Assembly (NCBI GenBank): GCA_964498725.1
Contig: CAZCHS010000002.1
Coordinates: forward strand, 1-64,000
Direction: 5' to 3'
Length of the DNA stretch: 64,000 bases
Origin: JAFGTP01 sp964498725
Lineage (GTDB): Bacteria; Fidelibacterota; UBA2242; JAFGTP01
In this document: in pieces, positions 26,070-34,628 of the stretch
Layout of the letters: each line of letters begins with the position of its first letter
Numbering within the stretch: the first letter of the stretch is position 1
Position numbers and translations under genes: made by a program
The notes under the pieces: model-generated
Databases searched by the model: none
What the model was told of the DNA's origin: nothing
Seen by the model: only the letters and a program-made list of their open reading frames with translations

Positions 26070-26225
26070 TCCTCCCAATACTATTAAAATTTACGGAAAT
26101 TTATACAAAATTATTGTTTTGTGGTGATTACTATATTTTCATTGAAAAATACAGAAGATTTGTATCTTTTTTTGAAATGTTTTGTTCATTCCTCCGATTA
26201 TCAAAATGATTTTATGCGAGGAAAA

Positions 26226-26426
26226 ATGGAAAAAGAAATACTGACCATAGACGAAGTCGCTGAAATGTTTAGTGTGAGTAAGCGAACTGTTTATACTCTT
26301 CTCAAGGACAACACATTACCCGGGGTAAAAATTGGTGGTCAATGGAGGTTTTTAAAAAAAGATCTCCTGAAAGTATTTTTTTTGTCACAAAATACGCAAA
26401 AGGAAGGCGATCCAAGCAATGAGTGA
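26226..26426 (+). CDS. Small excisionase-type helix-turn-helix DNA-binding protein
   Basis: This 66-residue protein is almost entirely one MerR-like HTH_17 domain (LTIDEVAEMFSVSKRTVYTL, then PGVKIGGQWRFLKKDL). Such domains bind DNA in phage excisionases and many small host regulators. The frame is open to 26121, but GCGAGGA lies just before the ATG at 26226 and the longer N-terminus has no homology. The stop overlaps the start of the receiver-HD-GYP gene by 8 bases, so the two are translationally coupled. No integrase is near, which argues against a phage role. A regulator of its own operon is likely. Confidence 0.8.
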   Translation: MEKEILTIDEVAEMFSVSKRTVYTLLKDNTLPGVKIGGQWRFLKKDLLKVFFLSQNTQKEGDPSNE

Positions 26427-27702
26427 AAAAGTAAAAATGAAAATCTTAATTGTTGATGATGAGGAATTATCACTGGAGATCATGGTGGAATTCTTAAGGT
26501 TTCTAGATGTCACCGTTATAACGGCAAAGGATGGTAATGAGGCCTTTGAAAAACTAGAAAGTGAAGCCCCTGATATTATTATCAGTGACAATGTAATGCC
26601 GTCAATGACCGGACTGGAATTATGTCGGAAAATACGGCTGTTCAAGGAATATGAAACGCTGATCTTTATTCTGACTTCAGCAGTAAAAGTCAGTGCGGAG
26701 GATGCCGCCAATGCCATAGAACAGGGAGCAGATGATTTTATAAAAAAGGATCTGAGCAAAGTCGAATTTCTGGCGAAAATCCGCTCTTTTATCAGAATTC
26801 GGGAACTGCAATTAAATCTTCATGAAAGAAACGAAGAGTTAAGGCGCGAAAAAGAAGAGCTGGATTATTCTTATAAACAAATTTCCGCAATGACGCGCAA
26901 GTTGGAAGAAAGCAATCGTCAGCTGTTTAAAATCAGTGAAAAAAGAAAGCGGGATTTGGAAAAGTCACTGGAATTACTTTCCTGGCTGATCGAAGCACGT
27001 CGTCAATATCACAGGGGACATGCGAAAGAAGTTGCCAATGTTGCCGAATACATTGCGGAACAAATGGAACTTCCTGGTGGATTAGTCAAGAGTATTAAAA
27101 CAGCCGCGATGCTTCACGAAATCGGCAAGATTGGTATTCCTGATGAACTGGCAATGAAAAAGCCCGATGATTATACACCCGATGAAAAAGAATTGCTTCT
27201 GCAACATCCAATATCCGGAGCGAAATTATTAAGTGAGTATTTAGGTGAGAGTTCAGATATTGTAAAATATATTAAATATTCTCATGAACGGTATGACGGA
27301 TCAGGATATCCGGAGAATTTAAGAGGACGGGAAATACCGGTTGGCTCCAGGATTATTGCGCTGGCTAATCTGTTTGACAATATTGTTAATCGCGCCGAAT
27401 CCGGTACAATTGAACGCTTTTTTGATATTCTCAATGAAAAGGCGGGATCCAAATATGATCCGTCACTGATCAAGTATATTCGCCAGTATATTAAGGATAA
27501 AGGGATAGTCAATCATGAGCATGTGAAAGAAATGCGCTTGTATGAGGTAGAACCCGGAATGGAGATCCAGGCCGATATTTTTACAAAAAGTGGTATGAAG
27601 CTCCTTCATGCCGGTACAGTTCTGGATGAACACGCTATCAGCACCTTAATTCGATATAATAAAATTGATCCAATAGAAGATAAAATTTACATAAAAGGAT
27701 GA
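26419..27702 (+). CDS. Response regulator with HD-GYP domain carrying altered metal ligands
   Basis: The protein has 427 residues. Its receiver domain has Asp57 (IISDNVMPSMTG), Thr86 and Lys109 or Lys110. A coiled coil (about 130-185) follows, then an HD-GYP domain (about 190-340). HD-GYP enzymes hydrolyse cyclic di-GMP with a metal centre. Here GYP is intact (HERYDGSGYP), but the HD pair reads His233-Glu234 (LHEIGKIGIP), the usual HH before ERYDG reads Ser288-His289, and the ADVFDA aspartate is Asn317 (ALANLFD). Canonical members keep these ligands, so catalysis may be weak or lost. It overlaps the HTH gene and sits 4 bases before motA, which suggests control of motor function. Confidence 0.88.
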   Translation: MSEKVKMKILIVDDEELSLEIMVEFLRFLDVTVITAKDGNEAFEKLESEAPDIIISDNVMPSMTGLELCRKIRLFKEYETLIFILTSAVKVSAEDAANAIEQGADDFIKKDLSKVEFLAKIRSFIRIRELQLNLHERNEELRREKEELDYSYKQISAMTRKLEESNRQLFKISEKRKRDLEKSLELLSWLIEARRQYHRGHAKEVANVAEYIAEQMELPGGLVKSIKTAAMLHEIGKIGIPDELAMKKPDDYTPDEKELLLQHPISGAKLLSEYLGESSDIVKYIKYSHERYDGSGYPENLRGREIPVGSRIIALANLFDNIVNRAESGTIERFFDILNEKAGSKYDPSLIKYIRQYIKDKGIVNHEHVKEMRLYEVEPGMEIQADIFTKSGMKLLHAGTVLDEHAISTLIRYNKIDPIEDKIYIKG

Positions 27703-27706
27703 TATT

Positions 27707-28483
27707 ATGGATATTGCAACAATTATAGGTATATTGTCCGGAATAGGTCTCGTCATCGGTTCGATATTGATGAATAGTGGTCTTGATATTTTTATCGATG
27801 TTCCATCCCTGATGATTGTTATTGGCGGTACGATTGCCGCTACCCTGATCAATTATCCGATCAGGGAATTTCTCAAAGTAATGGGGCTGTTTGTGAAGGT
27901 TTTTGTATCAAAAACAGAAGACCCTAATAAAGTTGTCGATAAAATTGTTGATTTGGGAAATGTCGCCAAAAAGGAAGGCCTGCTGGCTCTTGAAAAAAGT
28001 CTAAAAGAAGAAAAGGATGAATTCCTGGGCAAAGCTTTGCAAATGACAGTGGATGGTCTGCCGGCAGAAGTGATGGAAGCCCAGCTGCAACAGGAGATAT
28101 CAATCAATCGCTCAAAACATAAAGTAGGCTGGGAAATCATGGGCGCTATGGGAACTTATTGTCCGGCCTTCGGAATGGTAGGAACATTAATCGGATTAAT
28201 TCAGATGTTGGCAGATTTGAGTGATCCCGGTTCCATCGGCCCAAAAATGGCGGTGGCAATGATCACAACTTTCTACGGAGCCTTTTTTGCTAATTTAATA
28301 TTCCTCCCCATGTCAGGAAAGTTACAGCGCAGGTCGGCCACTGAAACAACGCATAAAAACCTGCTGTATGAAGGTGTTCTGGGCATTCGTAACGGAGAAA
28401 ATCCCAAGGTTATGCGTGAACGCCTGATGGTCTATGTAGAAGAAAGCAATAAAAAGCCTAAAGGTAAAAAGAAAGAGGAATAA
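27707..28483 (+). CDS. motA: Motility protein A (MotA-type proton/sodium channel subunit)
   Basis: This 258-residue protein has four hydrophobic helices: two near residues 1-50 and two at about 150-210. The second pair contains the MotA/ExbB signature CPAFGMVGTLIGLIQML, including the conserved proline. A cytoplasmic charged loop lies between the pairs. With MotB (1-base gap) it would form the stator that couples ion flow to rotation. No flagellar structural gene is in the window, so the motor it serves (flagellum or another rotating machine) is open. GGATGAT precedes the ATG, and the HD-GYP stop is just upstream. Confidence 0.92.
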   Translation: MDIATIIGILSGIGLVIGSILMNSGLDIFIDVPSLMIVIGGTIAATLINYPIREFLKVMGLFVKVFVSKTEDPNKVVDKIVDLGNVAKKEGLLALEKSLKEEKDEFLGKALQMTVDGLPAEVMEAQLQQEISINRSKHKVGWEIMGAMGTYCPAFGMVGTLIGLIQMLADLSDPGSIGPKMAVAMITTFYGAFFANLIFLPMSGKLQRRSATETTHKNLLYEGVLGIRNGENPKVMRERLMVYVEESNKKPKGKKKEE

Positions 28484-28484
28484 A

Positions 28485-29276
28485 ATGAACCGGGATTATG
28501 ATTTTGAAAATGATAATGATGGCGGTGGAGAAAGTGCCGGTTGGTTAGCAACCTATGCTGATCTGGTAACCTTATTATTTGCCTTTTTTGTGTTACTTTT
28601 TGCCATGAGTACTGTTGAGGAAGAGAAGTTTGAACAGTTAAAACTGACCCTCCAGGAAGCAATCGGAAAGCAGAATGTACCTGAAGCCGGTACCAGGGAA
28701 GGGCTATCCATGCGCGATGTTGAAAGCCAGACCGAGCCGGAAGCAGTCGATGAACTTGGCGGCATGATCCAGCCAAAAGAACAGGAAGAATTGGTTTCAA
28801 AGATTAAAGAATTTATTTTAGTTAATGAATTAAGTGGCAAAGTCAGTGCGGAAAATACAGATGCCGGGGCTGTTATTACACTCTCTGATATGATATTGTA
28901 CAATCCCGGCGAAGCAAATATTATAGCCGAAGGTCAGCAAACTATGAAAAAACTGAGCAGGATATTAAATCAATTTAGATACCGTGTAAAAATAATCGGT
29001 CACACCGACAATATTCCTGTCAGTAAAAGCAACCGCTATCATAATAATTGGGAATTATCAGCAGCAAGAGCTTGTGATATTGTCACTTTGTTAATTGAGG
29101 AAGGGATTGACCCAATCTTTTTGACGGCATCAGGCCGGGCCTCGGTTGAGCCCATCGCATCCAATGAAACTCCTGAGGGGCGCGCCCGTAATCGACGGGT
29201 AGAAATCATTTATGAAAGGAGTCAGGTAACTCCTGACCAGGTACGAATACAAGAGGTGATCAATAAAACAAAATAA
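28485..29276 (+). CDS. motB: MotB-type OmpA-domain stator protein
   Basis: The protein has 263 residues. One N-terminal helix (about 20-44) contains the ion-binding aspartate Asp26 in WLATYADLVTLLF, diagnostic of MotB. Residues about 140-250 form an OmpA-like peptidoglycan-binding domain (IIGHTDNIPVSK, then ELSAARA and NRRVEI). It is encoded directly after motA with GAGGAATAA overlapping the motA stop. The linker is rich in Glu and Gly, of ordinary length. The gene pair is a complete stator module, transcribed with the HTH and HD-GYP genes. Confidence 0.93.
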   Translation: MNRDYDFENDNDGGGESAGWLATYADLVTLLFAFFVLLFAMSTVEEEKFEQLKLTLQEAIGKQNVPEAGTREGLSMRDVESQTEPEAVDELGGMIQPKEQEELVSKIKEFILVNELSGKVSAENTDAGAVITLSDMILYNPGEANIIAEGQQTMKKLSRILNQFRYRVKIIGHTDNIPVSKSNRYHNNWELSAARACDIVTLLIEEGIDPIFLTASGRASVEPIASNETPEGRARNRRVEIIYERSQVTPDQVRIQEVINKTK

Positions 29277-29300
29277 GTGGGGAATAAATCCTCAATCCTT

Positions 29301-29320
29301 TGGGGAATATATCCCCAGAT
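29301..29320 (+). terminator. Weak terminator-like hairpin after motB
   Basis: TGGGGA (29301-29306) pairs with TCCCCA (29312-29317) around ATATA, followed by GATTTT. The T-run is short, so termination may be partial. The 130-base gap also must hold the promoter of the following receiver gene. Confidence 0.45.
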
Positions 29321-29406
29321 TTTAAAAAAGAAATCTGTTGCCTCCTCGTGAAAAATAAACGGCATATATATTGTTAAAAAGAGTCTTCAGTAACAGAGGA
29401 ATGTAA

Positions 29407-29838
29407 ATGAAATTTCTAATAATTGAAGATGAAATTATAATCGCTGATGACTTAAAGTTTACCGTTGAACAATGCGGACACAAAATTACCGGAATGGTTT
29501 TAGAAATTGAAGAAACTTTTAAAAATATTGATAAACATAAACCGGATTCAGTATTTATTGATATGGGGTTGAAAGGTGAATTTACAGGTGTTGAAGTCGC
29601 TGAAATGATCTACAGAAAGTATGGTATTCGCGTTATCTTTTTAACTTCTTTCTTTCAAAAAGTCCCTGAAAAAGCACATTATTTAAATCCATACGGCTTT
29701 CTTATAAAACCGGTTATACGTGAAGAGATTCTCCAATTGATAGAGAAAATGAAAACGTCACAGCAACCAGCTAATGTAGTAGGGGAAGATAATCATTATC
29801 GACAAGAAACTTTTTACACCAAATTATACAATTTTTAA
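29407..29838 (+). CDS. Stand-alone response-regulator receiver protein
   Basis: This 143-residue protein is a single receiver domain (1-about 118) with the acidic pair Glu7-Asp8, acceptor Asp52 (VFIDMGLKGEFTG), Thr80 and Lys101 (FLIKPV). The tail of about 25 residues has no output domain. The sequence around Asp52 resembles receivers of LytTR or hybrid systems. It probably passes a phosphate signal by protein contact, as CheY does. It follows motAB, but the 130-base gap and its own GAGGAATG ribosome site suggest separate expression. It ends in a clear terminator. A chemotaxis-like role is possible but unproven. Confidence 0.87.
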   Translation: MKFLIIEDEIIIADDLKFTVEQCGHKITGMVLEIEETFKNIDKHKPDSVFIDMGLKGEFTGVEVAEMIYRKYGIRVIFLTSFFQKVPEKAHYLNPYGFLIKPVIREEILQLIEKMKTSQQPANVVGEDNHYRQETFYTKLYNF

Positions 29839-29856
29839 TTGGGTATATAACGGCAG

Positions 29857-29892
29857 AAAAAAGTGTTGGGGACTTCTCAGCACTTTTTTTTT
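29857..29892 (+). terminator. Intrinsic terminator after the receiver gene
   Basis: The arm AAAAAAGTGTTGGG pairs with CTCA-G-CACTTTTTT with two G-T pairs, followed by a T-run. It separates the motility set from the tilS-hpt-ftsH operon. Confidence 0.82.
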
Positions 29893-29953
29893 ATTCATTG
29901 GATTACTTAATATATAATTTTATTTTTTCATAGATAACAAGAAAGTGATATCT

Positions 29954-30568
29954 ATGTATAAAATAAGTAAAATAACAACAGATTTTTTCCAGGAAAATAT
30001 TTGGTTTGTATCCAATGAGAAAACAGAAACAGTGATCATTGATCCCGGTGAAATTGAATTAGAACAAGTAACTTCCTTCCTGGATATCCACAAATTGAAA
30101 CCAATTGCAATTTTGAATACCCATGGGCATCCTGATCATATTGCCGGTGCAGCTCTATTGCAGGAGCAGTATGGAATTCCCTTTTATATTCATGAACAGG
30201 AAAAATTTGTGCTTGATAATGTGCACACAATGGCGGCGATGGTCGGCATGACAGACCTGAAATTACCGGAAAACATATTATATATGAAAGGAAAGAAATT
30301 AAGAATTCAGGATTTTAATTTTGAAATAATTAATACCCCCGGGCATACCCCCGGTAGTATTTGCATTAAATTTGGGCTGCATTTGATCAGCGGTGACACC
30401 CTGTTCAGAGGATCCGTCGGGCGGGTCGATTTACCCGGTGGATCAATGGAGCAAATGAAAAAAAGCATCGAGATGTTAAAAAATCTTGATCACAATATAA
30501 ATGTTTATCCTGGGCATGGGCCCTGCACGACGATTGCGGAAGAAATTAACCATAATCCTTATTTCTGA
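29954..30568 (+). CDS. Metallo-beta-lactamase-fold hydrolase (glyoxalase II-like)
   Basis: The product is 204 residues with the metal motif THGHPDHIAG (HxHxDH), a later histidine in NTPGHTPGS, Asp in ISGDTLF and a final histidine in VYPGHGP. These are the ligands of the glyoxalase II/MBL-fold hydrolase group, and the small size fits the YcbL-like type. A GTG at 29945 gives three extra residues; I prefer the ATG at 29954. It begins a run of six genes on one strand (MBL, tilS, hpt, ftsH, folP, cdaA) after a terminator. Substrates of this group are thioesters such as S-lactoylglutathione, though many have unknown natural substrates. Confidence 0.85.
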   Translation: MYKISKITTDFFQENIWFVSNEKTETVIIDPGEIELEQVTSFLDIHKLKPIAILNTHGHPDHIAGAALLQEQYGIPFYIHEQEKFVLDNVHTMAAMVGMTDLKLPENILYMKGKKLRIQDFNFEIINTPGHTPGSICIKFGLHLISGDTLFRGSVGRVDLPGGSMEQMKKSIEMLKNLDHNINVYPGHGPCTTIAEEINHNPYF

Positions 30569-30574
30569 TAAATT

Positions 30575-31975
30575 ATGCATTCCAGTGAGAAAAAAAATAT
30601 TGAAGATGATTTTCTGAATTTTTGTGAATCGGAAAATCTGTTATTCCCTTCGCAGCATATCCTTGTTTGTGTGTCCGGTGGTGTTGATTCAATGGTATTA
30701 TTACATTTGCTATGGAAATTTAAAGTATCTTTTAAGTACACTCTTTCCGCGGCGCATTTTAATCATTTAACCCGTAATGGAGCCTCTGATGATGATGAGA
30801 AGTTAGTGCGGAATTATTGCCATCAAATTGATACCAACCTATATACAGAGCGTGCCGATGTCGAAACATTAGCCCGGAAAATGGGCATTTCTTTCGAGAT
30901 GGCCGGCCGGCGGCTTAGGTATCAGTTTTTTGAGAAAACAGCCCGCGAAATCGGTAATGCCACCATTGCAACCGCTCATATTCAAAGTGATAATACGGAA
31001 ACTATTTTGATGCGGATGATCAATGGTACAGGACTGCACGGACTGACTGGTATTGAAGTAAAACGGAAAAATATTATTCGTCCCCTCATGTTTGCGCAAA
31101 AAGCCAATCTCTATCAATATGCGGAAATTAATAAAATCCCTTATCATGATGACCATACCAATTTTGAAAATGAGGGTCAGAGAAATGTCATTCGCAACAC
31201 AATTTTACCGGAAATTCGTAAACATTTAAATCCTAATATTGACAATAATATGGATAATTTTTCAAAAATAATTCTGGAATATTTATCCTTTATAAAAAAG
31301 ATTGTCAGGAAACAGTTTTTCCAATGCGCTGGCAAAATTACTGCCTGTTATTTGGAATTTGATATTGAAAAATTGAAAAATCTGGAATCCATTATTCGAA
31401 AAGAGATGCTGCTGGCGGGATTTCATGAAATTGACAATAAAATTAATAATTATCCGTCGTTTCATTATATGCAAAGGATTGAAGACCTGATCTTTTCATC
31501 GGATACCGGCCGTTATATTGAGCCTTATAAAAATGTCATTGTGCTGGTGAACCGTGAAAAATTAATCATTCTGAACAAAAAAAACATTGCCTGGGAGGAG
31601 CTGGAAATAAGACCCGGAAAAATTTATACTCGGGATTCTTTCATATTTTCATCTAAATTTATTAAGTTTGAGGACTTTATCAGTATTAATAATTCAAGGT
31701 CTGTTGAATATATTGATGCTGATAAAATTAGTGGAAAATTAAGATTAAGACATTGGCAGCAGGGGGATAATTTTTCACCCCTGGGTAGCCAGTTTAAGAA
31801 AAAATTAAGTGATTTTTTTATTGATAATAAAATCCCAAGGTTTTTAAAGGACCACATTCCGATTTTATGGGATGAAGAGAAAATTATATGGGTTTGCGGT
31901 ATGCAGATCAGTGACGATGTAAAAATTACAAAAAAGACGAGAAAAATATTAAAATTAGAATATAAGGAACTCTGA
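30575..31975 (+). CDS. tilS: tRNA(Ile)-lysidine synthetase
   Basis: The enzyme modifies cytidine 34 of the CAU-anticodon tRNA-Ile to lysidine, so that it reads AUA. The protein has 466 residues. The PP-loop ATP motif is SGGVDS (34-39). AHIQSDNTETILMRMINGTGL and MAGRRLRYQFF are characteristic TilS segments. The C-terminal part (about 385-466) contains LRHWQQGDNFSPLG and KKLSDFFIDNKIP of the TilS C-terminal domain. It starts 6 bases after the MBL gene and ends 1 base before hpt. The tilS-hpt-ftsH order is common in bacteria. Confidence 0.94.
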   Translation: MHSSEKKNIEDDFLNFCESENLLFPSQHILVCVSGGVDSMVLLHLLWKFKVSFKYTLSAAHFNHLTRNGASDDDEKLVRNYCHQIDTNLYTERADVETLARKMGISFEMAGRRLRYQFFEKTAREIGNATIATAHIQSDNTETILMRMINGTGLHGLTGIEVKRKNIIRPLMFAQKANLYQYAEINKIPYHDDHTNFENEGQRNVIRNTILPEIRKHLNPNIDNNMDNFSKIILEYLSFIKKIVRKQFFQCAGKITACYLEFDIEKLKNLESIIRKEMLLAGFHEIDNKINNYPSFHYMQRIEDLIFSSDTGRYIEPYKNVIVLVNREKLIILNKKNIAWEELEIRPGKIYTRDSFIFSSKFIKFEDFISINNSRSVEYIDADKISGKLRLRHWQQGDNFSPLGSQFKKKLSDFFIDNKIPRFLKDHIPILWDEEKIIWVCGMQISDDVKITKKTRKILKLEYKEL

Positions 31976-31976
31976 A

Positions 31977-32537
31977 ATGCCAAAAGATATCGTGCTTAAT
32001 GAAAATTATGGAGAGTTTTCCGGTCGAAGACTTTCGGTGTTGATATCCGAAGAAAAAATAAGAGCAAGAGTAAAAGAACTGGCGGCCAAAATTAGCAAGG
32101 ACTATAAAGGTAAAATACCTATTATTATTGGAGTACTGAATGGTAGTTTTATATTTTTTGCTGATTTATTTCGCGAACTGGATCTGGATGCGGAAGTTGA
32201 TTTTATCAAAATATCCTCTTATCAGAATAAAACCAAATCCAGCGGAACTGTTCGTCTGTTAAAAGATATAAGTTGTGACATAACCGGACGCGATGTGTTG
32301 GTTGTGGAGGATATTATAGACACCGGCCTCTCTATGAAATTTCTCAAACATCGCATGGAAGAGAGTGGCACTAGTTCCGTCCGCTTCGTAACGCTTTTGA
32401 CAAAAGAGTATACCAAAACACCGGAACCTATCGACTATATCGGCTTTACAGTACCGGATAAATATGTCGTGGGATACGGACTGGACCTGGCCCAAAATTT
32501 GAGAAATCTTAAAGCAATTTATTCTGTGGATATATAA
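31977..32537 (+). CDS. hpt: Hypoxanthine (guanine) phosphoribosyltransferase
   Basis: This 186-residue enzyme salvages hypoxanthine and guanine with PRPP to give IMP and GMP. The PRPP loop VLVVEDIIDTGLSM (107-120, Glu111 and Asp112) and the early GVLNGSFIFFADL loop are clear, as is VGYGLDL near the C-terminus. The size is normal. It lies between tilS and ftsH, 1 base and 15 bases away. AAGGAA is at the right distance from the ATG. Whether it prefers hypoxanthine or guanine cannot be decided here. Confidence 0.94.
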   Translation: MPKDIVLNENYGEFSGRRLSVLISEEKIRARVKELAAKISKDYKGKIPIIIGVLNGSFIFFADLFRELDLDAEVDFIKISSYQNKTKSSGTVRLLKDISCDITGRDVLVVEDIIDTGLSMKFLKHRMEESGTSSVRFVTLLTKEYTKTPEPIDYIGFTVPDKYVVGYGLDLAQNLRNLKAIYSVDI

Positions 32538-32552
32538 TAAAAAGGAAAATGA

Positions 32553-34628
32553 ATGAGCGATAACAAAAAAAATAAAAAACCAAATAAAGACAATAAAAAA
32601 CCTGACAAAAATAATGATTTTAAATGGAAGCAAGCCTCGAAAACTTCCATGATGTGGCTGATTATTATTGTCAGTACGATTATTTTATTCGGAATTTTGG
32701 GTAAATCTCCAGGTGAAGAAGTAAAGTTTACATACACCCAATATGCGCAACAATTAGAACAGGGTAATATAAAATCCATCCTTGTGGTAGACAAAGAACT
32801 TCACGGTGAATTGGTCAATAAGATCACTATCAACATCGGCGGACGGGAATTGGAAGTTAAGAAGTTTGTGATAACATTGCCATTCATCGACAGTGATATG
32901 TTGAATGAATGGAAAGCCAAAGGGATAGAAATAAATTTTAAGCAGGATAATAGTGAATGGACTGCTTATCTGTTGAATTTTTTACCCTGGCTTTTGATTA
33001 TTGGTGTTTGGATCTTTATTATTCGCCGTATGCAAGGCAATAATAACAAGGGCGTTTTTGGGTTTGGTAAAAGTAAGGCAAAACTTTGGACGGCCGACAC
33101 ACCAAAAGTAACATTTAATAATGTTGCCGGCTGCCAGGAAGCCAAAGAAGAATTGGAAGAAGTGATCGAATTTTTGAAATCACCTGAAAAGTTTTCTAAA
33201 CTGGGTGGTAAAATACCGAAAGGTGCCTTATTACTGGGACCTCCGGGAACAGGAAAAACCTTGTTGGCTAAAGCTGTGGCCGGAGAAGCAGGTGTGCCTT
33301 TCTTCAGTATCAGCGGTGCGGAATTTGTTGAAATGTTTGTCGGTGTGGGTGCCTCCCGTGTCCGTGATCTTTTTCAGCAAGGAAAGAAAAATGCGCCCTG
33401 TATTATATTTATTGATGAAATTGATGCAGTCGGACGTCATCGCGGTGCCGGACTCGGTGGCGGACATGACGAACGTGAACAAACGCTGAACCAGTTACTG
33501 GTTGAGATGGATGGATTTGATGAGAATACAAATATTATCATTATAGCCGCTACCAACCGGCCTGACGTACTGGATAATGCTTTATTGCGGCCCGGACGCT
33601 TTGACCGCCAGATTATAGTGGACTCACCGGATGTCAATGGACGCGCCGGTATTTTAGAAGTTCATACCAAAGAAATTCCACTGGATAATGATGTGAATCT
33701 TAAGGTAATAGCAAGGGGAACTCCCGGGCTTGTAGGTGCTGATCTGGCGAATCTTGTCAATGAGGCCGCATTACTGGCTGCCCGGCGTGGCAAGGACAAA
33801 GTTCAGGACATTGATTTTGAAGATGCCAAAGATAAAGTCATGATGGGAAAGGAACGCAAGAGTATGGTTATTAGTGAGGAAGAACGCAAATTGACGGCCT
33901 ATCATGAAGCCGGACATGTGCTGGTGGCGCTGAATATACCCGAAGCTGATCCGATCCACAAAGTGACCATTATTCCCCGTGGCCGGGCTATGGGCGTAAC
34001 ACACCAATTGCCCCTGGATGACCGGCATAATTACTCCAGAAGTTATATTAAGGGACGTCTGGGAATATTGCTTGGTGGCCGGGCTGCCGAACAAATGGTT
34101 TTCAATGACCTCTCCACAGGTGCCGGCAATGATATTGAAAGAGCCACCGGTATGGCACGAAAAATGGTTTGTGAATGGGGAATGAGTGAAAAACTCGGAC
34201 CACTTACCTTTGGCAAAAAACAGGAAGAAATATTTTTAGGCAGAGAAATCTCTCAGCACCGTGATTTTAGCGAGGAGACTGCGAAAGTCATTGACCAGGA
34301 AGTACGAAAAATTGTTGAAGAAGCCCAACGGCAAGCAGTAGAAATTCTGAAAGAAAGACGTGAAGAACTGGAATTGCTGGCCCAGGCTCTGTTAGAACAC
34401 GAGATACTGGATGCCGATGAAATTAAAAAGGTCGTTAATGGTGAAAAAGTAGCGATGAAGCCTGAGGAAAAACTACAAAACAACCAGCCTGATGATATAA
34501 AGTCAAAAGAAGAATCAGGAAAAAATACGGAAAATACTGATGATAATGAGAAACCGGCATCAGAAGAAAATGTAGACAAAAAGGACAGAGATAAAACAGG
34601 TGATGCTAAGACAACTGACGATAAATGA
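32553..34628 (+). CDS. ftsH: ATP-dependent membrane zinc metalloprotease FtsH
   Basis: This 691-residue protein has an N-terminal Lys/Asn-rich cytosolic tail, helix 1 (about 33-49), a periplasmic domain and helix 2 (about 140-157). An AAA domain follows with Walker A GPPGTGKT (229-236) and FIDEIDAVG, then a peptidase domain with the zinc motif HEAGH (451-455). The C-terminal about 60 residues are acidic and low in complexity (rich in Lys, Asp, Glu, Asn). FtsH degrades membrane and regulatory proteins as a hexamer. Its 3' end overlaps the next gene by about 29 bases, suggesting translational coupling to folP. Confidence 0.96.
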   Translation: MSDNKKNKKPNKDNKKPDKNNDFKWKQASKTSMMWLIIIVSTIILFGILGKSPGEEVKFTYTQYAQQLEQGNIKSILVVDKELHGELVNKITINIGGRELEVKKFVITLPFIDSDMLNEWKAKGIEINFKQDNSEWTAYLLNFLPWLLIIGVWIFIIRRMQGNNNKGVFGFGKSKAKLWTADTPKVTFNNVAGCQEAKEELEEVIEFLKSPEKFSKLGGKIPKGALLLGPPGTGKTLLAKAVAGEAGVPFFSISGAEFVEMFVGVGASRVRDLFQQGKKNAPCIIFIDEIDAVGRHRGAGLGGGHDEREQTLNQLLVEMDGFDENTNIIIIAATNRPDVLDNALLRPGRFDRQIIVDSPDVNGRAGILEVHTKEIPLDNDVNLKVIARGTPGLVGADLANLVNEAALLAARRGKDKVQDIDFEDAKDKVMMGKERKSMVISEEERKLTAYHEAGHVLVALNIPEADPIHKVTIIPRGRAMGVTHQLPLDDRHNYSRSYIKGRLGILLGGRAAEQMVFNDLSTGAGNDIERATGMARKMVCEWGMSEKLGPLTFGKKQEEIFLGREISQHRDFSEETAKVIDQEVRKIVEEAQRQAVEILKERREELELLAQALLEHEILDADEIKKVVNGEKVAMKPEEKLQNNQPDDIKSKEESGKNTENTDDNEKPASEENVDKKDRDKTGDAKTTDDK

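Noticed and set aside
26121..26225. A 35-codon N-terminal extension of the small HTH protein
   Set aside because: It is hydrophobic and Phe-rich with no ribosome site; the HTH domain starts just after the ATG at 26226.
26226..26426. The excisionase-like HTH protein as a sign of a prophage or integrated element
   Set aside because: No integrase, attachment repeat or phage gene is near, and the gene is coupled to a host-type signalling gene.
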